The position numbers and the translations under genes are program-made. Source: Synechococcus sp. Tobar12-5m-g (GTDB taxonomy: Bacteria > Cyanobacteriota > Cyanobacteriia > PCC-6307 > Cyanobiaceae). From it: a DNA stretch of 64,000 nucleotides. The stretch is from contig NZ_JAGQBB010000009.1 of NCBI RefSeq assembly GCF_024345415.1, positions 53,135 to 117,134 on the forward strand. The letters run 5' to 3'. This document shows positions 37,988 through 46,200 of the stretch, one piece after another. Positions within the stretch are counted from its first letter, which is position 1. Every line of letters starts with the position of its first letter. The notes beneath the pieces were generated by a model. It was not told the DNA's origin. It saw only the letters and a list, made by a program, of their open reading frames with translations, and searched no databases.

Positions 37988-39430
37988 ATGACCCCACCCC
38001 CGGAACGCGATCAGCTGTTCATCAGCTACAGCCATGCCGATCGGGATTGGGTGGACAGGCTGCAGAAGATGATCACGCCCCTGGTGCGCAGCGAGGCCCT
38101 GCGGCTGTGGGATGACTCCCGGATACCACCGGGGGCGAAGTGGAAGGCAGAAATCGAGAAGGCCCTCGCTAGCGCCAAGGTGGCCCTGCTGCTGGTGAGC
38201 GACGACTTTCTGGCCTCGGAATTCGTGACCAACAAGGAGCTGCCGCCGCTGCTGCGGGCTGCCGAGGAGGAAGGCCTATGCATCCTCTGGGTATGTCTTA
38301 CCCCCTGCTTCTACGAAGCCACCCCCATCCACGAGTACCAGGCGGTGCTGCCTCCCGGAGAGCTCCTCGATGCGATGAGCCCGGTGCAGCAGAAGGGGGC
38401 GCTCAAGACCATTGCCGGGGCTATCCGCGATGCTCTTCGCTCTGAGGTTGCCCCGGCCCAGGTTCCACCAGCCCAGGCTCAACCAGCCCAGGTTCAAACA
38501 CGGCCCGTTCCTGCGCCTTTGCCATCTTCCCCAGCCGCCCCAGCGGCAATGGATTCCTCGCGGCTGCAGCGCTTCCCCACCAGCACCTGCCTGTTGCGCC
38601 AGGAAGGCGGCCGCTGGAGCATGGAGCGGCGATCGCTGCAGGTGGAGGGCTACCAGCAGGACCTGGGGGAGGGCGTGGCCCTCACCATGGTGACGATCCC
38701 GGCCGGCAGCTTTCTGATGGGCTCTCCTGAGGACGAGCCAGAGCGATCAGACGATGAAGGCCCCCAGCACAAAGTGACGCTGGGTGCTTTCTTCATGGCT
38801 CAAACACCGATCACCCAGGCCCAGTGGCGGGCGGTGGCGGCTTGGCAGAAGGTGAGGCGCGACCTGAAGCCCGATCCCTCGACGTTCAAGGGAGCGAACC
38901 GTCCGGTGGAGCAGGTGAGCTGGCTTGATGCGCTGGAGTTCTGCCGCCGCCTGAACCAGCGCACGGGCCAGCTTTACGGGCTGCCGAGCGAGGCCCAGTG
39001 GGAATACGCCTGCCGCGCTGGCAGCACCACACCGTTTCATTTCGGGGCCACGCAGACGCCGGAGCTGGCCAATTACAACGGCAATCACGTTTATGGAAAC
39101 GGCCCCAAGGGCACCTACCGCGAGCAGACCATCGATGTGGCCAGCTTCCCGGCCAATGGCTGGGGCCTGCATGACATGCACGGCAATGTGTTGGAGTGGT
39201 GCGAAGACCATTGGTATGACAGTTACAACTTCGCTCCTGGCGATGATCAACCCTGGTTTATTCCTGGTGCCGCTGCTGATGAACCAAGGCTGCTGCGCGG
39301 CGGCTCCTGGATCAGCGACCCCGGGAGGTGCCGCTCGGCCTACCGCAACCGCGTCGTGCCCGGCGGCGCCGACGACGACGTCGGTTTCCGTGTGGTCTGC
39401 CTCCCCCAGGACCCTTCCCTGAACCCTTAA
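37988..39430 (+). CDS. TIR - FGE-like protein, DGR target 2
   Basis: 480 residues. The TIR domain (about 1-145) has Gln-Leu-Phe-Ile-Ser-Tyr-Ser-His, Leu-Trp-Asp-Asp-Ser-Arg-Ile, and Val-Ser-Asp-Asp-Phe-Leu-Ala-Ser-Glu-Phe. In the last motif the Glu matches the NAD-hydrolysing acid of active TIRs. A Pro-Ala-Gln-rich linker (about 150-185) leads to the FGE-like fold (about 220-474; IPAGSFLMGSP, LPSEAQWEYACRAGS, HGNVLEWCEDHW). Residues 435-474 are the variable repeat. The TIR part is close to those of target 3 and of the gene at 54588. The upstream region is shared with target 3. Confidence 0.9.
   Translation: MTPPPERDQLFISYSHADRDWVDRLQKMITPLVRSEALRLWDDSRIPPGAKWKAEIEKALASAKVALLLVSDDFLASEFVTNKELPPLLRAAEEEGLCILWVCLTPCFYEATPIHEYQAVLPPGELLDAMSPVQQKGALKTIAGAIRDALRSEVAPAQVPPAQAQPAQVQTRPVPAPLPSSPAAPAAMDSSRLQRFPTSTCLLRQEGGRWSMERRSLQVEGYQQDLGEGVALTMVTIPAGSFLMGSPEDEPERSDDEGPQHKVTLGAFFMAQTPITQAQWRAVAAWQKVRRDLKPDPSTFKGANRPVEQVSWLDALEFCRRLNQRTGQLYGLPSEAQWEYACRAGSTTPFHFGATQTPELANYNGNHVYGNGPKGTYREQTIDVASFPANGWGLHDMHGNVLEWCEDHWYDSYNFAPGDDQPWFIPGAAADEPRLLRGGSWISDPGRCRSAYRNRVVPGGADDDVGFRVVCLPQDPSLNP
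39290..39409 (+). repeat. DGR variable repeat VR2
   Basis: 120 bp, ungapped against the template. 14 differences by hand count, all at template adenines. The last three AAC codons all read GAC. Confidence 0.95.
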
Positions 39431-39525
39431 TCCATCAATCCCTCAACACTCGGCTGTTTTTAACCCTGGCTGTCGGGCGTTGGTTGTTGGCAGTTGGCTG
39501 TTCCGGGACGGCGCCGCAGGCGCCG
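39410..39525 (+). repeat. Conserved block 3' of VR2 with GGCGCC hairpin
   Basis: Shares ATCCCTCAACACTCGGCTGT with the other VR flanks. The hairpin GGCGCCGCAGGCGCC is at 39511-39525, further from the VR than at VR1 because of a repetitive TTGGC-rich insertion between. The next 158 bp to the caspase gene hold no gene I can support. Confidence 0.8.
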
Positions 39526-39683
39526 GCGATTTGGAGCAAGGTCTTAGCCGGCGGGGCCATCCCTCTGTCCATGGTGGTGATGATGAGGTTAAGCTTCTCG
39601 ATCAGCCCGTCATCTCAAGATCAGGTGGCTGGATTCACGAAGGCATGGTCGGCCAGGGAGCCATTGGAGCTGATCGAGATCGA

Positions 39684-41618
39684 TTAGGGGCCGGAGGCCC
39701 CCGAAGTGTCGCTCTGGCGGGCCCCGGGCTCCCGCGCCGTGCCGAGCATGTGGCCGGCGAAGATGTCACGGTTCACCTTCAGGTTGGTCACCTGGAAATA
39801 GGAGCCGTGGGCACAGCCGATCTCGTAGCCCCCCCAGAACTGGCGGGCACAGGTGGTGGGATCGAGTTCGAGGTACTCCCGGGTCACAGGGAAGCGGCCC
39901 CCCAGAGGCCCGCCCACCGGATCCCCCTTGGCATCGAGGTTGACCCAGGCGTCCACCAGTGCCGGATAGGGGCCTCGACGGCCGTTGGCGGGACGGTTCT
40001 CCGGCCGCAGGCGGCCCTGCACCGGTGCGATCGAGAGCGCACTGCCTGCGCTGAACCAGTTGGCCACCCGACCGGAGGGATGCTGCCGCTCCAGCTCCCG
40101 AAGGCCCTCGTAGGCCACCACCGTGCCCCAGCTGTGGGAGATCACGTCGATGCGGGTCCCGGCAGTGAGCAGGGGACCCACCACCCGGGTGAAGCGATCA
40201 AGGATCCGACGGCGCATGCCGTCATCGAGCATGTAGACGAGGAAATCGTCGATGGACAGGGAACTGCCGCGGGCGACGGGCAGCTGATCGAGGCGACCGC
40301 TGCGGGAGGCTTCATGGATGCGGCGGTCGTCGATCACATCAAGGATCGACTGCCGCAGGGCGTTCACCTCCTCGGCGGGCAGGCTGCGCTGGAGGCTGCG
40401 GCTGCGGTTCACGAGGTCGCTCCAGAGCACCTCCTGCCTTCCCCTTCCCAGATCGCTGGGATCGAAGGTGACCCCCACATGGGGGGAAAGGGCCTGCCAC
40501 CAGTCGTTTGAATAGCCGGCGCGGTGGTTCCCGATGCCATGCACGGTCACCAGCACCCGGCCGCTCGCCCGCAGGCCCCGCTCCGGCAGGGAGACGCCCT
40601 GCAGCGTCACCATCGTGTCCAGGTACTTCATGTGGGCCTGGTAGACCATCTGCTGGGCGGTGAGGGCCTCCGCACCCGCATGCAGTTCGGCTGCCAGATC
40701 CCCGCAGGGGCCTTGCCCCGATGGCGCCTCATCTGGACCGTTGTCGATCTCGCCGGCCTGCCCGAAGATCGGCGCGGCCAACTCCCGGCCCTCGTGCTGG
40801 GGAACCTGTTCGAACTGCCCCTGCAGCTGCTGCGCCGCGGCCTCGATCGCTTCCCGGCTGCCGAGGTGGTCATTGCCCCGCAGCACTTTGCAGAAGTGAT
40901 AGGTGAAGGCGCCGTGGAACTCACCGTCGATCGGGGCATCGGCGGCCGTCTGGGTTTCCATGCAGGCCATCAGGCTGGTCTGGGGAACCTCGGCGAGCTG
41001 CGTGGGGCGCGTGGTTCCCACCTCGCCCCGCCACGCCCTGGCGGGGGCCTGGGGCGGCACCAGGAAGCGGGCGTTGCTGATGCTGCTCTCGGGGGGCGGG
41101 TCGCTGGAGCGGCGGCCCTGCAGTTCCGCAGGGTGGGCCAGCACGACGCGCTCCTGCCCGTCTTCGCTGCGCACACCGATGAAGCGGGCGCTGCCGCCGG
41201 AATGGCAGGTGTCCTTGAGGATGATCAACTGAACGGCGGGGTCGACCCGCTGGGCCAGCTCATACCATTCGTCGTCGCTGAGATAGGTGGAGGGATCGTT
41301 GAAATCCATGTCCTGCAGACAGGTGATCTCATCGCGCATATCCTGCTCTTCGCCACTTTCATCCGGCACATAGGATCCGTGCCCGGAGAAATGAAAGACC
41401 AGCAAGTCTCCAGCCCTGGCCCCGCGCGTCAACCAGTCCCATTGCCTGAGCACCTCCGCCTTCACGACCTGCTCATCTACAAGCAGCTGGATTTCCTCTG
41501 GCGGAAAACCGAAGCTGTTGACCAGAAGATCGCGGAGATTATGAACATCATTCACGCAGCCCTTGAGGGGTGCTGATAGGTAGCTGTTGATGCCACAGAG
41601 AACGGCTTTGCGTGTCAT
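39684..41618 (-). CDS. Caspase-like protease fused to an alpha/beta hydrolase
   Basis: 644 residues. The N-terminal peptidase C14 domain has the catalytic His in Phe-His-Phe-Ser-Gly-His-Gly-Ser (about residue 76) and Cys in Leu-Lys-Asp-Thr-Cys-His-Ser-Gly-Gly (about 138). It starts Lys-Ala-Val-Leu-Cys-Gly-Ile-Asn as metacaspases do. The C-terminal half has a lipase-like Val-His-Gly-Ile-Gly-Asn oxyanion strand (about 358) and a nucleophile elbow Ser-His-Ser-Trp-Gly (about 492). The fusion suggests a protease-controlled hydrolase used as a cell-suicide effector; this is inference. The gene is one of four on the minus strand between targets 2 and 3. Confidence 0.85.
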   Translation of the reverse strand: MTRKAVLCGINSYLSAPLKGCVNDVHNLRDLLVNSFGFPPEEIQLLVDEQVVKAEVLRQWDWLTRGARAGDLLVFHFSGHGSYVPDESGEEQDMRDEITCLQDMDFNDPSTYLSDDEWYELAQRVDPAVQLIILKDTCHSGGSARFIGVRSEDGQERVVLAHPAELQGRRSSDPPPESSISNARFLVPPQAPARAWRGEVGTTRPTQLAEVPQTSLMACMETQTAADAPIDGEFHGAFTYHFCKVLRGNDHLGSREAIEAAAQQLQGQFEQVPQHEGRELAAPIFGQAGEIDNGPDEAPSGQGPCGDLAAELHAGAEALTAQQMVYQAHMKYLDTMVTLQGVSLPERGLRASGRVLVTVHGIGNHRAGYSNDWWQALSPHVGVTFDPSDLGRGRQEVLWSDLVNRSRSLQRSLPAEEVNALRQSILDVIDDRRIHEASRSGRLDQLPVARGSSLSIDDFLVYMLDDGMRRRILDRFTRVVGPLLTAGTRIDVISHSWGTVVAYEGLRELERQHPSGRVANWFSAGSALSIAPVQGRLRPENRPANGRRGPYPALVDAWVNLDAKGDPVGGPLGGRFPVTREYLELDPTTCARQFWGGYEIGCAHGSYFQVTNLKVNRDIFAGHMLGTAREPGARQSDTSGASGP

Positions 41619-41793
41619 GGGAGGTATGGAGTTGATTGGGAGGAAAATCTGACGTCATCCAACTGATGAATGCGAAATCACCAGCCGCAGCTTCTACTAT
41701 TCATCGTAGAGAGGATCTGGGCTGGCAGGCCTCGACCATTGCGGTTTCTTCGCACACCCTGTCGGCTCCCCAGCCCTGGCGGCCACGGCCCGG

Positions 41794-43194
41794 CTATCCC
41801 TGGGGTGCAGCAGGTGCTTTGAAGGCTTGGAGGGCGGCCTTCAGATTCTCCTGGAACAGTTCCAAATCCTGATAGATTTTTAACTGACGACGCAGGGAAT
41901 CGGCATTGAATGCTGGCATGGCGGCACACCTCATGTAATTCAGGGCAACCTTTTTTGGGTTGTTGGAAGTGAGGAGCATCAGATCTGCTCGGGAAAGGGT
42001 GGCCCATTCGTCATCCGGATAATTACGGATCGATGATTCAATGGCCAGCTCTGTCGCCGCCACCAACTTGGCGAGAAAGTCAGCGCGTTTCTCCAGCTCC
42101 ATTTCTGCGATTCGCTCATCATCGTGATTCAGGGCCCACTCATTGGGATGCAACTTGGCCAGCTCAATCTGAACCGATTGCATGGCGACAGCATTAAGGC
42201 CTGAATAATAATGACTTCGATGTTTTTCAAAACCCTGCAGATAAGCTTGAAGGCTCTTCTCAAGGAATGGAGACAACAGTGCTCTGCGTTGTAGTTCGGC
42301 TGGGTCGGATTCAACTTCCACTGCGTTGTGCCACCGTGTTTTCCAGTTGCTGGCGATCAAAGAATGGGTCTCGGCAAGTTCCCAGTCCGTGAGACTGCTG
42401 GATTGAAGTGCTCGTTCCGCGGCCTGATCCGAAACTGTTAGCTTCTTCAGCTTCTGGTAGATCGTGGCCAGCTTTTGATTGGCCTCGACATCCAACATGT
42501 CGAACTCACGAATGCGCTCCCAGGTTTTGGCAGAGATTTCGTGATCACCCATTTTGAACTGGGCTTCGCCAATCATGCGTAAACCTTCTTTTTCCCATGG
42601 TTGGCCTGCTACAGCCTCACAGAGCTTCAGCAGATCTGCGCGCATGGGGGCCGCTTGCTCAACCTGTTCGCGGAACTTGAGCGGCACCACGACCACCTTG
42701 CCGGCATCGAAGCTTGTGAGGCCCGGGAGCAACTGGAAGACGGGGCTGTCTGGTTTCTCGTTGTTCAGGGTGGCCTTGATGGTTTGCACCAGTGCTTCAA
42801 CGGCCTGGGACGGGTGGTCTGGATCATAGGGAAGATACCTGTCAACTTTCAGATCAAATACATGCGGGTCGCCACGCTTATCGGATTTGATCATCACTGT
42901 GTACTGGCTCTTGAGAGCATGGCGAATGCCAAGCTCGTAAAATGCATTGGCATTGTGGATGGAGATATCCGCAATCACGAGGTCTGCAACAAGTAGCTCC
43001 CGGAACATATCGCTGCGAATATCTCCTTGCTGAATGAATTCACCGGTGGTGCCTCCTGTCATCCCTAGCTGGGAGAGTGCCGCACTGATCAGTTCCGTAT
43101 CAATCAAATCAAAATCGATCGGATTCTCTCCGAGGGAATTCGCTTTCACGCCGAATGGCCGAACGATAAAGGCCCTTCCGCTGGAGTCTGTCAT
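41794..43194 (-). CDS. TRAF-binding-type (DUF4071) protein with an N-terminal Rossmann-like domain
   Basis: 466 residues. The first 150 residues (Ala-Phe-Ile-Val-Arg-Pro-Phe-Gly, then Leu-Leu-Val-Ala-Asp-Leu-Val-Ile-Ala-Asp-Ile-Ser and Ala-Phe-Tyr-Glu-Leu-Gly-Ile-Arg-His) look like the nucleoside-deoxyribosyltransferase/TIR-like sensor fold. The remainder is all-helical, TPR-like sequence of the TRAFs-binding domain type found beside TIR, CHAT and caspase genes in bacterial conflict operons. ATG at 43194. It lies between the caspase-hydrolase and CHAT genes with gaps of 175 and 65 bp, so cotranscription is plausible. Confidence 0.75.
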   Translation of the reverse strand: MTDSSGRAFIVRPFGVKANSLGENPIDFDLIDTELISAALSQLGMTGGTTGEFIQQGDIRSDMFRELLVADLVIADISIHNANAFYELGIRHALKSQYTVMIKSDKRGDPHVFDLKVDRYLPYDPDHPSQAVEALVQTIKATLNNEKPDSPVFQLLPGLTSFDAGKVVVVPLKFREQVEQAAPMRADLLKLCEAVAGQPWEKEGLRMIGEAQFKMGDHEISAKTWERIREFDMLDVEANQKLATIYQKLKKLTVSDQAAERALQSSSLTDWELAETHSLIASNWKTRWHNAVEVESDPAELQRRALLSPFLEKSLQAYLQGFEKHRSHYYSGLNAVAMQSVQIELAKLHPNEWALNHDDERIAEMELEKRADFLAKLVAATELAIESSIRNYPDDEWATLSRADLMLLTSNNPKKVALNYMRCAAMPAFNADSLRRQLKIYQDLELFQENLKAALQAFKAPAAPQG

Positions 43195-43259
43195 GGCTCT
43201 GGATTTCTTCTGAGGAGGTTTGCGCTAGAGCTGGTCTCACGATAGATGAGCTGTCACGA

Positions 43260-46200
43260 TCATTGGATCGTGACGATTTCCGAATCTTCTTCCCCACCCG
43301 TGCCATAGCTGGTAACAGCGGCGGAGGCACCAGCACCCCCCTGGTCGGCTGCAGGTCCCAGCGTCTGCTGGGCAAGAAGACCCAGACGTTCGGCGATCAG
43401 CTTGGCCCGGCCGGCCAGGCGGGGGTTGAGGTGGCCCTGCGCTTCGAAGAGCACCTGGAGGATGCGCAGATGCTGCACCACCGAATCCAGCTCCCTTGGG
43501 GTTCCGGGCACATGGGCCAGGGCATCGGCATAGGTCTTCTGCACTTCGGTGAAGCTGGTTTCGCCTGCTCGCCCCTTGCTGCCAAGGGAACGATCGACCA
43601 GGCGCTCGGTCATCAGCGCGTCGGCCGGCATCACCGCGTTCCAGAAATCCGGGTTTGCACGCCAGGCCGCACGGGCCTGCTGCACACACCCACGCGCCAG
43701 CTCGACAGAGGCCGGCTTCGCCTCGATGCCGAAATCCCTCACCGCTTCCAGAGCGAGGCGGTTCAGCCTCTGATACGGCTGCTCTCCGGCCTTGGCGTAC
43801 CAGTCGATGGCCCGCTCCAGGGCCTGGTGACTATCCCCACCTTCCTTATCGTGATCCTTACGCAGGTTCCCCGCCAGAACGGCGGCCAGCCGCTTGTAGG
43901 CACTTCCCAGCAGTGCGGCCCGTTCGGGATTGTTGCCCGCTGGCGACTCTGTTCCCTTGTTCTGTTCAGGACGATCCAGGGTGGTCGATGCCAGCTGTAC
44001 GAGTCCATCCAGGCGTCCCAGGGCGGTGGTGATCAGTAACGCGTCTGCTGTGGCATGGCCGGTGCGGGCTTCGAGGTTGGCAAGCTGTTCGATGGCACGG
44101 ATCGGAACGCCCCCGTTGCCGTCCTCTTCGCGGATGGCGGAAAGGTACTGCTCCCGGGCCTTGTCGAAGTAGGCGTCACCGAGTTCTGCGTAGACCTCAC
44201 CCAGGGTGAAACGCACCGCCGGCAGGCTCTTCCATGCATCGGGACAGGACTGCAGCGCCAACTCGACGGCACCCGCCAGTTCACGGCTCCGCTGGGACGA
44301 CGGTGGATCCCCGTCCGCCGCTTTCGTGGCCAGTTCCCTGAGCCGCTGAATCAGCTCCTCGTGGGTCACGGGTTTCCAGCCGTCCACCGTTTCGGAGTCG
44401 GCGCGGTCGCGCAGGGGATCGATCACGAAGCTGGGATCCCCGTAAGCCTGGTAGGCGCCCCAGGTGTTGAGGCTGGGGAACTCCTCGTGGGTGCGTGAGC
44501 GGGCCGCGAACACGGCATCGCCGAAGGGGCGGTTGCGGAGGATCTGGCCATAGAACTCCTCGGCGAACACCCTGGCGGCGCCATCGTCCACGGCCCAGCC
44601 TGCCGCCACCACGGCTCGCACCCCCATCTCGATCAGTTCGCGGGAGATGCTGTAGGCCAGCCGGTTGAAGGCCACCGGCCGGGCATCCGCCTTGGCCAGG
44701 TGGCAGCAGTTGAGGAAGACCAGGTCGGGAACCGTTTCCATGGCCCCGATCTCGGCGGCGGTGATCAGCAGCCCATCGGAGAGCACCACCCCGCTGCGGG
44801 AGCCGCCGTCGCGGGTCTTCTCGTCGTATACCCCGTGGGCGGCGATGTGAACGATCCGATAGAGGGATCGGTAGAGCTTGTTGATGATGTCCACGGCCTT
44901 TTCACCACCGATGGCCTCCTCGCACTCGTAGCCGTACTGCCGCAGCACGGTCACCACCGTCTGCGCTTCGTTGGTAGCACCTTCGAGGCCATCGAGGGCT
45001 TCGGGAGCCTTCCGGGTGGGGCCATCGGCGAAGACCTTGTTGAACCCCTCGGTGGAGGGGTTGCCGATCACATAGGCGCGTTTTTCGAGGGTCTGGCGCA
45101 CCTGGGTGCGATAGCGGGGCGACTGCAACTGCCGCACCATTCTCGTCGAGAGGGCCAGGGGCTTGTCGTCGGACAGCAGCAGCTCCCAGGGAAGGTTGGC
45201 GGTGTAGCCGTCGAGCACCAGCACCATGCGGTCCATCTGCCGGGCCTGGTTCTTGAAGTCATGGGGCACCAGCAGCTGGAACAGGGTTCTGGAGAGATCC
45301 TCCACGTAGGTGGACTCCCGGATCGAGGACTCCACCAAGGACTCCACCAGTCCTGGCTGCCGCTGATGCAGGGTGGTTTCCGAGCGTGCCCGTTGTCCGA
45401 GGTAGGCGAACCGGAGTCGTTGGGCGATGGCCCGGCGTGGCTTGGCTGCCGTTGTTGCAGATTCCTCGCGCTGGTCCGCATCGGTCACTTCGAGGCGGGG
45501 CCAGTAGGCCACACCCTGGCTGGCATCGAGTCGCTGGCTGAAACCTTTGCCCTGGCGGAGCTCCCGGTCGGCTTCCACGCGCGTGCCGTAGCGGGCGCCA
45601 TCGCGGTTGATCTGCTCGGCCACCCGCACCAGGGCCCTCGCAGCCGTGGCGGCGATGTCGAGGTAGAGCTCCACGATCTCCAACTGGGTGATCCGCACCG
45701 GAACGTCCGGCCGCGCTTCGGAGAACTGATGGTTGGCCGCCAGCACCCCACGCACGAGGGCGGCCACCGAATCCTCCACACTGATGTTGGTGGTGGAGTT
45801 GTAGCCGAGCAGCAGGGCGGAAAGCGGCGCTTCGATGGCCTCGGGGGCATCGCCAGATTGCCGATCCACCATCTGGAGCAGGTAGCGGAGGGTGCCCACC
45901 CGCACGGCTTCCGTGAGGGTGACCGCGCTGAGTTCGCCATAGGAGCCGAGCCCGATCACCACCGCTCCGCGGGTTCTGCCCTTTCGCCGTTCCTCGGCGT
46001 TGCTGGTGAGGAGAACAACAGTGGCCGTGCCCTGCGCTCCGGCGTAGAGGCCGAGGCGATGGCGCATCGAGAGTTCACGGTCGACGATCTCGCGGTCGAT
46101 CAGGGCCTCGGGCCCGGAGATGGCATCCTGCAGGTAGTGACCCACCATCACCGGTTGGGTGACGAAGCGCAGATCCATGGCCTTGCAGCACACCTGCAGG

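Noticed and set aside
38440..38530. Pro-Ala-Gln repeats in target 2 as a mobile or CRISPR-like repeat
   Set aside because: They are an in-frame flexible linker of a coding gene. No CRISPR array with regular spacers was seen anywhere in the window.
39571..39687. Small open frame between target 2's flank and the caspase gene
   Set aside because: No recognisable motif, no clear ribosome-binding site, and alternative frames read equally well.
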